Part shown: positions 1 through 10,701 of the stretch, piece after piece
Layout: the number at the start of each line of letters is the position of its first letter
Position numbering within the stretch: the stretch's first letter is position 1
Assembly (NCBI GenBank): GCA_039105265.1
Contig: JAPFFF010000035.1
Span: forward strand, 62,001-126,000
From: Tritrichomonas musculus
Lineage: Eukaryota > Parabasalia > Tritrichomonadida > Tritrichomonadidae
DNA: 64,000 nt
Reading direction: 5' to 3'
Notes under the pieces: generated by a model
The model's database searches: none
Told to the model about the DNA's origin: nothing
What the model saw: only the letters and a program-made list of their open reading frames with translations
Position numbers and translations under genes: made by a program

Positions 1-2
1 AT

Positions 3-1727
3 TCAAATGGAGAAACAACGGGTGAATGTAGAAAATGTCCTGAAAACTGTCAAGATTGCTCTTATGATTATAGAAAATGCAATAAATGCAATAGTTCATT
101 CGAATTGTATTCAGTAGGAGAAAATGTTATTTGCGGCTGTAATGATTGTATTTATGATTGTAATTATTACACATATGATTCTTCTATGTGTAAAGCTTGC
201 GAATATGGGTATGGATTAGAGATTAATAATAATAATCCTACTGGAAAATGTAAAAAATGTCCCGATAATTGTGGAGATTGTTACAATAATGCAAATGAAT
301 GCATAAAATGTTCTGGTGGCTATGGATTCATTAGAGAAAATGGGAAAAATACTGGAAAATGTGGAAAATGTGTAGATAACTGTTTATTCTGTTATTTTGA
401 TAATTCAATATGCACTTATTGTGGGCCTAAATATGGATTCTCTGTAACTAGTTCTATAATAAACCGTAACAAATGTTTACCATGCCCTGAAAATTGTGCT
501 TTATGTCCATATGATTCCAACCTTTGTGACAAATGCATTGATGGTTATGAATTAGATTTTGATAACAAATGTAAGACATCATTTGGAAATATTGATAGAC
601 CAGGTACTGATTTTGTAAACATAACAAATATCACCCAAATAGGTGATTTTAATGAAGGCCATTTAAATATTGATGTTGAAAAGGTTGAATTAACTGAATC
701 ACAAACATTAATGGTAAAAATTAATAATATTATTGATAATAATAAATTAAAAGAGATTTCTATCAATAATCCTAAAAACAAAAAAGTTGCTTTGATGATA
801 AATGAAGAAAACTATAATTATGAAACTGAAGTAACAATCAATATTAATTCAGATTCAGAAGTTAAAAACTTAGATATTTATCATCCAAATTCTGCAAAAA
901 TTAAAATTAATTTGGATGATTCGATATTTGCTTCACTAAAAGATGCAAATGGTGAAATAATTATTAATAATGCAAGAAATAATAATCAAATAAATCTTAA
1001 TCAAATTCAGGTATCTTCTTATTTAGTTTTAACACCTTCAATTCAAATATCAGTAAAAGAAATTGATTTCAATGGCAAAAGCAATTTAATAATATCATCA
1101 GATGACCATAAAATGGTTGAAACTGAAACAATAAAGGTTCAACAGAGAGCTGTTTCTTATATTTCAAATGTTACAGTTAAAAATAAAATCATTTTAGGTT
1201 TATCATCGAATCTTGAAATTAATCAATTTGTTGATTTATCTGACTGTAATTTGGATTTATCATTTAATGAATCTGTTTCTCAAGGAGTGAATGTTAAACC
1301 AGTTATATCTGGAAAAATTAGAAGTAATCCAAAAGGTTTAACGATAAATAACCGTAATGCTAATCAATATCTCGATGATACCATATTTTTGATTGCCGAA
1401 TCAGATGAAGAATTTGATTGTAATGAATGGAAAAAATTGATAAAAAGCAATTACATTGGTTCTGTTAAATTACATAAATACTCATGCAATCCTGTGAGAA
1501 TTGATGGTGAACAAAAGATCCAATTGTATGCCCAAGGAAATATTGATGATAAAAACAATAATAAAAGTAAATTGAGTGCAGGAATAATTGCAGCCATTGT
1601 GATTGTTGTCGTCATCGTTGCTGGTGCCGTTATTTTCCTTCTGGTTTATTTCTTGGTCATTAAGAAAAAGTCAAATAATTCATCAACTCAAGAAAATAAT
1701 GATGAAAACAATAACGAAGAAGTTTGA
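3..1727 (+). CDS. Cys-rich one-pass surface protein, 5' end outside window
   Basis: The reading frame is open from the first complete codon of the window, so the true start lies upstream; a TTG at position 105 is not a credible start. The first third is a run of about six furin/growth-factor-receptor-like modules of roughly 30-35 residues with the pattern C-x-x-C-P-x-N-C-x-x-C. A Cys-poor, Asn/Ile-rich extracellular region of about 330 residues follows. A hydrophobic helix (starting AGIIAAIVIVVV) and a short tail of KKK plus Asn/Glu finish the protein. This is the layout of trichomonad and diplomonad VSP-like surface proteins; the extracellular N-terminus, membrane helix and small cytosolic tail are inferred. 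Ligand and role are unknown. It is followed by poly-T tracts at about 1799-1818 and 1921-1943. Confidence 0.85.
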   Translation, partial: SNGETTGECRKCPENCQDCSYDYRKCNKCNSSFELYSVGENVICGCNDCIYDCNYYTYDSSMCKACEYGYGLEINNNNPTGKCKKCPDNCGDCYNNANECIKCSGGYGFIRENGKNTGKCGKCVDNCLFCYFDNSICTYCGPKYGFSVTSSIINRNKCLPCPENCALCPYDSNLCDKCIDGYELDFDNKCKTSFGNIDRPGTDFVNITNITQIGDFNEGHLNIDVEKVELTESQTLMVKINNIIDNNKLKEISINNPKNKKVALMINEENYNYETEVTININSDSEVKNLDIYHPNSAKIKINLDDSIFASLKDANGEIIINNARNNNQINLNQIQVSSYLVLTPSIQISVKEIDFNGKSNLIISSDDHKMVETETIKVQQRAVSYISNVTVKNKIILGLSSNLEINQFVDLSDCNLDLSFNESVSQGVNVKPVISGKIRSNPKGLTINNRNANQYLDDTIFLIAESDEEFDCNEWKKLIKSNYIGSVKLHKYSCNPVRIDGEQKIQLYAQGNIDDKNNNKSKLSAGIIAAIVIVVVIVAGAVIFLLVYFLVIKKKSNNSSTQENNDENNNEEV

Positions 1728-2051
1728 AAATTTGAATAATTTTAATGGAAAGATCTTTTAAAAAAGTAAAAAATAATTTTTACTTATTGATATTTTACTT
1801 TTTTTTTTTTTTTTTTTTGAACTAGATTAGTGCATCGATATATTTGAACATTTTATAAAATATTATTATGCTTGTTTTCATTGTTGATCTATTTTTTCTA
1901 GATAATCAAACTGATTATTTCTTTTTTTTTTTTTTTTTTTTTTTGAGTCCCTAGAAGTGAATTATTCATTAATATAATAATGGATATAAACAAAATTGAT
2001 ACAATTTCGCCATATTTTTTTTTGTTTCTATAATACCATTATCAGATATTT

Positions 2052-2810
2052 ATATTGGAGAATCGTTATCATTTAGTGTTCTTGAATCTTTTTGATATTT
2101 TCCAAAATCATTTTCGTTTGATTTCGAATCTTTAAATGATTTAAATGGCATTCTTTGATTTGGTTCATCATTATCGTCTTCATCATCATCTTCTTCTTCT
2201 TCGTTTTTTGTTGGAGAATCGTTAGCACTTAGTGTTCTTGAATCTTTTTGATATTTTTAAAAATTATTTTCGTTGAATTTAGAATCTTCAAATGATTTAA
2301 TTGGTATTCTTTGATTAGGTCCATCATCATCGAAATTTCGATTAGCTGTCGATGGAGGTTGTTGTATCTTGCTCTTCTTATTTTGTTTCTTGCGTATAAT
2401 GGAATCACCACTTGAATCAGAATCAAAGTTTTTATAGGAAGAACTTTTATTTGGATTATTTGTTGATTTCTTTGTTTGTTTGGCTGTAAGTTGAACTAAA
2501 AAGCTTTCGATACCTGAGCTTGAAGAATCATCATCTTCTTCTTCATTTTTTATTGGAGAATCGTTAGCACTTAGTGTTCTTTTTTTTTATATATATATTT
2601 TCCAAAATCATTTTCGTTGGATTTAAAATCTTCAAATGATTTAAATGGCATTCTTTGATTTGGTTCATTATTATCGTCATCTTCTTCTTCTTCGTTTTTT
2701 GTTGGAGAATCGTTAGCACTTAGTGTTCTTGAATCTTTTTGATATTTTCCAAAATCATTTTCGTTGGATTTAGAATCTTCAATTGATTTAAATGGTATTT
2801 TTTGCTTTTA
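2052..2810 (-). pseudogene. decayed acidic repeat tail downstream of the kinase-ankyrin relic
   Basis: Four degenerate copies of a 110-150 bp unit lie at about 2055-2210, 2211-2340, 2551-2700 and 2701-2810. Copies two and three are separated by about 210 bp of unique sequence. On the minus strand the units read as an acidic tail with motifs such as RMPFKSFEDSKSNENDFGK and SANDSPTKNEEEEDD. The unique part encodes a Ser/Lys-rich stretch. The tail is in a different frame from the ankyrin ORF that ends at 2788 and is interrupted by further shifts. It may be the old C-terminus of that gene, thrown out of frame, or a separate low-complexity relic. Confidence 0.5.
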
Positions 2811-4146
2811 CATCAAATTTTTTCAACGAAAGAAGATATTTTACAAGTTCGATGTTTCCTGATTGACATCCTAAATGAAAAACAGATGTCTTCTTACAAT
2901 TTTTATCCGTAACATCAATTTTATTGAGATTAATTATATATTGAACGAGTTGTAGATTCCCTGATTGGCTTGCATAATGCAAGATTGAGTTTTCATCATG
3001 ATCTTTGGCGTTTATATCTATTTTATCTAAAGAAACAAGATATTGAACGAGTTCAAGATTTCCTGTTTTGCATGCATGATGTAAAAGTGTCATTTCTTTA
3101 TTATCTTTTATGTTTACTTCAAGTTTTTGAACAGTTACTAAATATTTCACAAGTTCAACATTTTCTGAATTGCAAGCAGGAAATAGAATTGATTGATCGT
3201 TTTTATTCTTCAAATCATTGATAATATTTTCATTCATACAAATTTTCTTAACTAACGCTATATTTCCCGTAGCACAAGCTAGATGAAGGATTGTATTTCC
3301 ATTCTCATCTCTCTGGTTTATGTCTTCCATTTCTGGAATCAATCTTTTAATAATTTTCGAGTAAGATTTTCTTTCATTGATCAACTTTTGGTTTATTGTT
3401 TCTCCGTCCTGATTGAAAATTAAACCATACTTCGATCCAATCATTGACATTGAAATCGAAGATTGCTGTGAGTTTGAAATTGAACTATTTGAATCTAAAA
3501 TTTTTAGTGAATCAGACGGATTCATTGATTCAGAAATTTCAATAACTTTTTGAGGTCCATCGACAATTTTTGTTTCGATTTTCTTTTGTTGAAGCAAATC
3601 GATGTAATTTAAAATATCATTTTTTTCTGAATCATGAATATTTAAAAAGTTCAATTCTGACGAAAGTCTATTGTAAATAGTCTCAAAAGTTGGACGATCT
3701 GAAGGATCTGGACTTAAACAGCTATTGATTAAGCATTTCATTTGATAAGTTACATAATCCGGATAATCAGGAAATTGAAAATTTTTTGCAACTCTTGTCA
3801 TGATTATATGATAATTTAATTCTTCGCCTTCTTTAACGAAAGGATCTCTTCCTGTCACAATTTCGTAGGCCATTACACCGAATGCATAAACGTCAACTTT
3901 TGGCGAATAATTTTTTTGATATTGAAGAAGTTCAGGAGCATTGTATTTTGGTGATCCTACGAAAGCGGTTTTTGTAAGTTCAATTGAATTTTCTTGTCGA
4001 AAGCATCGCGATAAGCCAAAATCTGAAACACGCGGAAAAAGATCATCGTCCATTAAAACGTTTCCTGGTTTCAAGTCTCTGTGTATTATTTCTTTTTGGT
4101 GCAGATAATTCATTGCATGCGATACGCCGAGTAAACTAATATATAA
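2788..4146 (-). pseudogene. TKL-type kinase with C-terminal ankyrin repeats, N-lobe missing
   Basis: The open frame runs back to a stop at 4147-4149. The first ATG (4113) lies inside the kinase domain, just before MNYLHQKEIIHRDLKPGN. The catalytic loop HRDLKPGN, DFG (VSDFGLSR), an APE-like PEL motif and the C-lobe are present. The glycine loop, the VAIK lysine and the rest of the N-lobe are absent. After a Ser-rich linker come about five ankyrin repeats (for example TILHLACATGNIALVKK and LLHHACKTGNLELVQYL). The truncation coincides with the outer edge of the inverted repeat arm at about 4150, so that rearrangement probably removed the 5' half. The remaining C-lobe is a close relative of the kinase at 6197-7567. 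Without an N-lobe it cannot be an active kinase. Confidence 0.75.
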
Positions 4147-4388
4147 CTATTATTAATTTGAATATTTGAATTAAATTATTTGAATTTTTTAAAATCACCA
4201 AGATTATAATGATTTGCGCCTGAAAATAAATAGACAACCTCATATTTAAACATCAAATGAAACTCATAAATCAAATATGTAATTTTGAATGTTGTAAAGT
4301 TTCAGTTTATGAGAAGTTTTATTTTTAAAATTCATAAAATATCAATTATTATATTTTTTTTTTTATTTATGAATTTGACAAAAATGTG

Positions 4389-4928
4389 TTAAAAAGTGAC
4401 AATATCCAAATCATGAGTATTTAATCCATATTTAAATTCTTCGATATCTTTAGTTTGAAATCCATTGTTAGAAAGATTCAATGAACTAAAACCTTTTATG
4501 TGCGTTTTTATTATATTTTTTAAATATGATAAAAATTTTTGATATCCATTTCCTCCTATTTGATTGTTACTTAAATCAATTTTAATAAATGGACCATATG
4601 GATTCATTATATCCAATATTAAAACTCCTTCGTTTGGATTGAGATTACAATTGTTGATAGCAAATGTTTTAACATATGAATTGATATTCAAATTTAAAAT
4701 TGTTTGGAAAAAATCTCCAATCATTGAAATATGATTAAAACGAAGTGTGTCTATTTTACCATTTTCTAATATATTTTCTAAATATTCAGATATGTCATCA
4801 TTGATATTGATGTCTTCAATTGTTATCGTTTTTCCTTTCAAGCTTTCAGGATGTTTTGATAATTCTTGCAATTGTGAAACATTTGTTATTATTGGATCAT
4901 TTATTTCCCATATCTTTTCTGTATTCAT
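4389..4928 (-). CDS. small RI-type leucine-rich-repeat protein (copy A)
   Basis: The 179-residue protein has ribonuclease-inhibitor-like LRR motifs: IDLSNNQIGGNGYQKFLSYL around residues 117-136 and SLNLSNNGFQTKDIEEF near the C-terminus, with weaker repeats before them. There is no signal peptide, membrane helix or other domain. Such short RI-type LRR proteins usually mediate protein contacts in the cytosol; the partner is unknown. The ATG at 4928 is preceded by TTCATAAATA, an initiator-like motif. The same protein is encoded without any residue change at 10702-11241 in the other arm. Perfect protein identity despite altered flanks suggests a recent duplication or gene conversion. Confidence 0.8.
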   Translation of the reverse strand: MNTEKIWEINDPIITNVSQLQELSKHPESLKGKTITIEDININDDISEYLENILENGKIDTLRFNHISMIGDFFQTILNLNINSYVKTFAINNCNLNPNEGVLILDIMNPYGPFIKIDLSNNQIGGNGYQKFLSYLKNIIKTHIKGFSSLNLSNNGFQTKDIEEFKYGLNTHDLDIVTF

Positions 4929-5360
4929 TATTTATGAATCTTCTTTTTTAAAAAAATGAATTCATTAAAAATTATTTTTATCTAAATTTTTGATATTGAA
5001 AAATTTTATGAAAATTTTTTTAAATAACAATTGAGAGATCACAAATTTGATAGAAAATAATACCTTTTTGAGAATCTTAATTCTATGGTCTTCTGATTTT
5101 ATTTGTTTTAAATTTGAATAATTTGGAAAAAACTCGAAGTAATTAAAAAGTATAAATTGATTCATATAACTCTAAAAACATAAAAAAAAAAAAAAAAATT
5201 ATTTTGGAAGATTTTATGCATTTCGAATAAAAAATATGATCCAAGCCAATAAATACTTTGTTTATGTTAATCATTAATCATTATGATTAAAATAAAAATT
5301 CAAAATTTAAAATTGAATGAGAATTCATCAAAAAAAAAAAAAAAAAAAAATGCATAAAAA

Positions 5361-5431
5361 TACCGACGCGGGGAATCGAACCCCGAATTAAGGGATGAAA
5401 GCCCTCCGTTTTACCTTTAGACTACGTCGGT
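5361..5431 (-). tRNA. tRNA-Glu (anticodon TTC), left arm
   Basis: Read on the minus strand, the acceptor ACCGACG pairs fully with CGTCGGT, discriminator A. The anticodon stem GAGGG/CCCTT encloses the loop CTTTCAT, giving anticodon TTC for Glu with a proper T33. The T arm is CGGGG-TTCGATT-CCCCG. No intron. A run of five T after the 3' end (TATTTTTATG) can serve as the RNA polymerase III terminator. The gene is duplicated at 10179-10249. Confidence 0.93.
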
Positions 5432-5455
5432 TTATTGTTTATTATTATTTTTTTA

Positions 5456-5869
5456 CACTTTTATTCTTGTTTCATACAAAAAATAGAGTTTATCATTGTA
5501 TTGTAGAAAATGTTTTACTTTAATTTATTATTGTTTGTTCTTAAAATATAATTCCATCATTTTACAACTATGTGTTAAAATCATTACATGCAACATACAG
5601 CAGTAAAATAGATGAATTTGATAACCGACAAGACCTCAAAACCGAAGTTGATATCATTGGCTTTAAATAAAGCGGTCTTCTTTCTTGATACATATTTCTT
5701 TTAAATTTTCATATTAAAATGTTTCTAATGATATCAAGCAACTTTATATAAAAAATATGAATTCTCACATCAATTTGGTCATATGCAACTGATTATAATT
5801 TTATTTCATTAACAAAATAATATCTTTTTAAAATAATAAATGCAAAATTTCTGATATTGTTTTCCGAAA
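5456..5869. other. gene-free AT-rich spacer
   Basis: Nothing recognisable lies between the inner edge of the left arm and the Sel1 tail of the kinase gene. No ORF, tRNA or convincing repeat was seen. Confidence 0.6.
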
Positions 5870-6196
5870 TCACTGTAAATCTGATGATTTTTTATAATAA
5901 TCTTTAGCTTTACGATAATTTCGTTCAACTCCCATGCCTTTCTCATAAAGAATACCTAAACAACATAATCCATTTGAATTACCAAGTTCTGATGATCTTT
6001 CATAATATTCTTTAGCTTTAGCATAATTGCGTTCAACTCCAAGGCCTTTTTCATAAAGAGAACCTAAACAAAATATTGCATATGAATTGCCAAGTTCTGA
6101 TGATCTTTCGTAATATTCTTTAGCTTTCGTGTAATTTTCATATAGAAATCCTAAATTACAAGATGCGTGCGCATCATTTAGTTTGGCTGATATTTC
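5870..6196 (-). pseudogene. cut-off Sel1-repeat tail of the upstream kinase gene
   Basis: Directly after the TAA at 6197-6199 the same frame stays open for 108 more codons to a TGA at 5870-5872. It encodes three more Sel1 repeats, for example CLGSLYEKGLGVERNYAKA and CLGILYEKGMGVERNYRKA. The stop sits in the motif KAKEY-stop-EIS where the sister repeats have KAKEYYE, so one base change from TAT or TAC to TAA explains it. Either the gene now makes a shorter protein, the stop is read through, or this is a sequencing error. Confidence 0.7.
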
Positions 6197-7567
6197 TTAA
6201 TATTCTTTGGCTTTTTTGAAATCTTGTTTAACACCAATTCCATGATCATAGCATCTTCCAACTCGAAATATTCCTTTGGGATTTCCTTGTTTGCTTGAAA
6301 TATTGTAATATTTGAATGATTCTGAAATGTTTCGTTCAACGCCAAATCCAGTTTCATATAAATATCCAATTATAAATGATGCATATCGATTTCCTTGCTC
6401 AGATGATATTTTTAATAGTTTGATAGCTTTGTTTCGTTTTTCTTTTGGTCCAAGAAGTGAATAAATTGATTCATGAAACATTTCATTTGATGAACAAAGT
6501 GAATCATGTTCTTCTTGATATTCTGAAAGTTTTATTGTAAATTTTTCAACTTCTGCTTTGAGTTTTTCTTCTTCTTTTTCTTTTTCTTTTCTGTTTTTAT
6601 TTTCACTTTTGTTTTTAATTATTCGTTCTTTTGATTTATTAAGTTGTGAAAGATATTCTTCAATTTCATTTTCATCAAGTTTTTCATTAAAATATGTTTT
6701 ATCGTTTGAGAGTTCATTGAAGATTTCTTCAAATGTTGGTCGTTCACTTTTCCTCCTACTCCAACATCTAGAAATAAGTCGTTGCATTTTATATGGAACA
6801 CTTTGTTTGAATTTTGGTCGATATCCATCATTCACTTTATTCGAAAATATTGCTGATGATATTTTACCAAGTTCGGAAAACGGTTGTTCACCCGTTACAA
6901 TTTCATATGCAATCATTCCAAATGCATAAACATCAACCGTTTGGTCATAGATTTCTTCACCTCGAAGAATTTCTGGTGGTGAATATAGGGGTGTCCCAAA
7001 GTCTCCTGACATGATCATTTCCATTGATTTTGTAAGTGATTCTGGAAAACATTTTGAAAGACCAAAATCACAAACTCGTGGATAGAAATTAGAATCAACA
7101 AGGATGTTTTCTGGTTTCAAATCTCGATGAACAATTCCTTCTTCATGTAAATATCGCATCGCATCACTGATGCCAAGTAAATTTATGTATTTTTTTGTCA
7201 ATGACCATTCTCGTTCTGATTCATTTTCTCGTTCTTTATTCAAAATATCTCTCAGCGATTCTTGTCGTAAATATTCTGTGATAATCGTTGGTTGAAGTTT
7301 TTCATCATCTGAAAACGATTTGAAGTTGATCCCGATGAATTTGACAATCGATGGATGATCGAGCTTGTGTAAAATTAACGATTCGCGAAGAAATAGCATT
7401 TGTTCACGACCATCAAAAACGTTTTGTTCGATGTTAACAAGTTTCGCTGCATATTTCTTTTTGCTTTCAACGTTTTTCGCAATATAAACTGTACCAAATG
7501 TTCCTTCGCCGATTTTTTTACCAAGTTTGTAGTCTGATGTGTTGAAGAATGCTTCTTCTGCTTCCAT
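6197..7567 (-). CDS. TKL-type protein kinase with coiled coil and Sel1 repeats
   Basis: The 456-residue product has a complete kinase domain (about 13-290): glycine loop GEGTFG (20-25), AAK lysine near 42, HRDLKPEN with catalytic Asp 149, DFG at 167-169 and PPE in the APE position. A charged Lys/Glu coiled coil (about 305-350) follows, then Sel1 repeats (from about 380; LLKISSEQGNRYASFIIGYL, GIFRVGRCYDHGIGV). Every catalytic residue is present, so it should be an active Ser/Thr kinase whose Sel1 array acts as a scaffold. The substrate is unknown. The start is the ATG at 7567. The ORF stops prematurely inside the Sel1 array; the rest continues in frame to 5870. The gene sits in the spacer of the inverted duplication. 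Confidence 0.87.
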   Translation of the reverse strand: MEAEEAFFNTSDYKLGKKIGEGTFGTVYIAKNVESKKKYAAKLVNIEQNVFDGREQMLFLRESLILHKLDHPSIVKFIGINFKSFSDDEKLQPTIITEYLRQESLRDILNKERENESEREWSLTKKYINLLGISDAMRYLHEEGIVHRDLKPENILVDSNFYPRVCDFGLSKCFPESLTKSMEMIMSGDFGTPLYSPPEILRGEEIYDQTVDVYAFGMIAYEIVTGEQPFSELGKISSAIFSNKVNDGYRPKFKQSVPYKMQRLISRCWSRRKSERPTFEEIFNELSNDKTYFNEKLDENEIEEYLSQLNKSKERIIKNKSENKNRKEKEKEEEKLKAEVEKFTIKLSEYQEEHDSLCSSNEMFHESIYSLLGPKEKRNKAIKLLKISSEQGNRYASFIIGYLYETGFGVERNISESFKYYNISSKQGNPKGIFRVGRCYDHGIGVKQDFKKAKEY

Positions 7568-8031
7568 TTTTTTTCAATAAAAATATTAATTTGAATATTT
7601 TGTGAATATACTGTTCTTTCTTTTATATTATTTTTATATTTTAATTTATTTTATTTGTAATATAGAGTATATGGAAAAAAAAAAAATTATGGGACAAAAT
7701 TATGTTAATTTTTATTTTTCACAAAAGGAGACATAATTTCGACATGAAAGTTAGGGATAATAAATTTTATGATAAGTTATTTAAACTTATACACTTTTTA
7801 TTATTTTTCAAGAGTAAAATTTTTTAATGATATTATATCATAATAGCATAAGATTCAAAATTTTATATTAAATTTGCTTTATTATGGATTATAATAAAGT
7901 GCTGCAATGTTTACCAGCATCAAATAGATTAATAACTGAAATTAATACGAGAAATTATTTTTTTTTTTTTTTGACTTCACCAAATTCACATTCAATAAAA
8001 AAAGTGTATTTACTTAGAAATAATTCTTTAA

Positions 8032-8439
8032 TTAAATCAAGTTTTCATTTTGTATGTATTTCCCATAATAAGCATAAATGTATGCATTCATTTGATGTTT
8101 TAAATAGCCATAATCATCTTTCACATTAGCATCATTGAATAAGACCCATTTTTTACTTGTTGATTCTAAGACATCATCTGAATTCCAATCATGCTCGCTC
8201 AGTCGGTGACGTTTACTTTTGGGAATCAAAAGCTTCAGATTTCTTTGGCAGAATCTTAATGCTCTTAACGTTAGATGCATTTCTTTTAAAAAATCATCCC
8301 ATTTTAGTTCATTAAAATCAATTGGTCGTAACAGATTTTCATTCAGATCTCTTTCAGGTAAAGAATTGAGAAATGTGATCAAGTCTTTTGTATCTTGAAA
8401 TTCTTCATTACCTTGAGTTAAGCCTAAAGATGTTTCCAT
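8032..8439 (-). CDS. hypothetical protein, 135 aa
   Basis: I do not recognise this protein. It is acidic at the N-terminus, has a Trp-containing central segment (ELKWDDFLKEMHLTLRALRF) and a basic stretch PKSKRHR, and ends with a Tyr-rich segment. There is no signal peptide or membrane helix. Support for a real gene comes from the ATG at 8439 with an initiator-like TCATTTTATAAT only 2 bases upstream, the same arrangement as at recognisable genes in this window. It could also be the end piece of a larger lost gene. Confidence 0.5.
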   Translation of the reverse strand: METSLGLTQGNEEFQDTKDLITFLNSLPERDLNENLLRPIDFNELKWDDFLKEMHLTLRALRFCQRNLKLLIPKSKRHRLSEHDWNSDDVLESTSKKWVLFNDANVKDDYGYLKHQMNAYIYAYYGKYIQNENLI

Positions 8440-8440
8440 T

Positions 8441-8452
8441 ATTATAAAATGA
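8441..8452 (-). promoter_or_regulatory. initiator-like motif of the 135-aa gene
   Basis: On the minus strand TCATTTTATAAT precedes the ATG. It fits the trichomonad initiator pattern TCA+1(C/T)(A/T), known to lie within about 20 bases of the start codon. Confidence 0.45.
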
Positions 8453-10157
8453 GATGATTTTATGCTATGTATACGTTATTTATTTTTAAAGAAAAAAAAC
8501 GTATATAAATGATATGATATGTTTTTTAAAGCCTATAAACGTTAAATATTTATAAATAAGCTAGGCTTTAAATTGGTGGTCATTTTAGGTTGGAAATGAC
8601 CAATATTAAAGCATTTTACAGCTCCAAGTGACCAGTTGCCAAAAAGTGGTCATTGACTATTTCAAGAATAAATAAGATGCCTGGTTTTACTGTCCAGACG
8701 AGTTTTCATAGAAAAAGTCATAGAACTATCCATATCCACTTTCAATTATATCTTTTAGGTCTCAATAAAAAGATTTCTTCTAAAGTTTTCTTTTTTAATT
8801 TTCGTTTTATTTGAGCTTGACACTTTTTCATTTTCTGAGTATCTCTGAATTTCTTGCATGCAGCTTGGGACACTTTTGAATGGATTTCTATGGTAATTTA
8901 AAAAGTTTGCCCCAAGCTAATTGAATCCGACTTTACATATCTTTTCATATAAAACGGATTTTGACATCATATAGTTCATAAATCTGGTTTTTAACGTATA
9001 TATTTTCAAAATATAAAATAAAACAATTCTTTCATGATATAAAATGAAGTATAGATTTCAAGATTATGAATAAATCATACTTTTATTCATTATTTTTGAA
9101 TAATTAGATTAAAATTAAATTTATAAATATGATTAAAAAACCATAATTTTTCATATTTTAAATAAAATATATGCTTTAGAATCTGTTTTCTCATTAAAAA
9201 TTCATTGAATAAGATATTTTAAAAATAATTTAATATTTCAATTTATTCAACTTTTTTCGAAAGATTATTAATATCATCTAATCTAACTTATTTTATATAT
9301 AGCGAAAATATAAGTTTAATTTGGAATAAAACAACAGGCATTGGAAAAAATATAAAATTCGTTTAAAAAATAAAAAGATAAAAAAAAATATAGTTTTTAC
9401 CATATAAAAACTAATAATTATATAAAATTTAAGGTGATATTTGTTAAATTACATTTAAATATTTGATTAAACAGTATATAATATGAAATTATCTGAAATT
9501 TACAAAAATATGAACTGATCACTGTGAACGAATCATCATTTTCATTTTATGATAAAATAATAATTCAAAAAAGAGATTATTATAATTGATGTCATCACAT
9601 GAAGATGCAAATTTTCTTTTTAATATAAAAATACTTTTTTTTAATTTTGGCAGCCTTTATATTCAACCAAAACAATTAAAAAATAATAATCACATGAACT
9701 GTATTTTATTGTTTATAAAAGGTTTTTTGAATTTATGTGATTAATGGCTTTTTTTGGAAAAATATGATTTCTGTAGAAATCCGTTTTTTATAGAAATATT
9801 TTCAATTATTTTTGATTGTTTTTATTCAAAAAGCGGGTTTTCCAATTTCGCAACGTTTTTATATTTTACAACCAAACTATAATATAATTCATATAATTCA
9901 TAGATCTTATATAATATATTAAAATAATACGATAGAAATAAACGTACATTTACAAAATTAAAATCATTTTTTCTTTTGATGAAACATTAACTCTTTTTTT
10001 TCATGTGCTTTTTTTGAATTTAGAAATAAATAAAATTAATATTTTTAAAAAAATAAAATTCAATAAAACTCATATATCAAAACAATCTTTTAGCATCACA
10101 GATTTTACAAAGCTGAAAGCTTATATATGATAAAAAATGAAAGTAGGAGTAAAATGA
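8453..10157. other. 1.7-kb gene-free AT-rich spacer
   Basis: No ORF of note on either strand. From 8560 to 8900 the base composition is less extreme, and the motif GTGGTCATT recurs (about 8577, 8646), but no terminal repeats or coding signal were found. The rest is AT-rich sequence with homopolymer runs. Confidence 0.55.
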
Positions 10158-10178
10158 AAAAATAATAATATACAATAA

Positions 10179-10249
10179 ACCGACGTAGTCTAAAGGTAAA
10201 ACGGAGGGCTTTCATCCCTTAATTCGGGGTTCGATTCCCCGTGTCGGTA
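10179..10249 (+). tRNA. tRNA-Glu (anticodon TTC), right arm
   Basis: Same as the gene at 5361-5431 except for one base in the 3' acceptor strand (TGTCGGT instead of CGTCGGT), which changes a G-C pair next to the T arm into a G-T wobble. Anticodon loop CTTTCAT, anticodon TTC. Followed by ATTTTTATG as a polymerase III stop. Confidence 0.92.
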
Positions 10250-10413
10250 TTTTTATGCTTTTTTTTTTTTTTTTTTTTTTTGATGAATTCTCATTCAATT
10301 TTAAATTTTAAATTTTTATTTTAATCATAATGATTAATGATTAACATAAACAAAGTATTTATTGGCTTGGATCAGATTTTATATTCGAAATGCATAAAAT
10401 CTTCCAAAATACA

Positions 10414-10444
<31 letters not shown>

Positions 10445-10701
10445 TTTATGTTTTTAGAGTTATATGAATCAATTTATACTTTTTAATTACTTCGAGTTTT
10501 TTTCCAAATAATTCAAATTTAAAACAAATAAAATCAGAAGACCATAAAATTAAGATTCTCAAAAAGGTATTATTTTCTATCAAATTTGTGATCTCTCAAT
10601 TGTGATTGAACAAATTTTTCATAAAATTTTTCAATATCAAAAATTTAGATAAAAATAATTTTTAATGAATTCATTTTTTTAAAAAAGAAGATTCATAAAT
10701 A

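Larger units (their letters stand above)
4150..5455. repeat. left arm of a 1.3-kb inverted duplication
   Basis: This arm matches the reverse complement of about 10158-11494. It contains an RI-type LRR gene and a tRNA-Glu. The encoded 179-residue proteins are identical. Differences are confined to non-coding DNA: homopolymer lengths, a short indel near 4389, a different tract near 5018-5030, and one base in the tRNA. The outer edge cuts the kinase-ankyrin gene. No target-site duplication is evident at the outer edges, and the spacer (about 4.7 kb) holds a host-type kinase gene rather than transposon genes, so segmental inverted duplication fits better than a transposon. Confidence 0.85.

Noticed and set aside
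6558-6929. 123-residue Ser/Phe-rich frame opposite the kinase gene
   Set aside because: It is the antisense of the Lys/Glu coiled coil and kinase C-lobe; no independent support.
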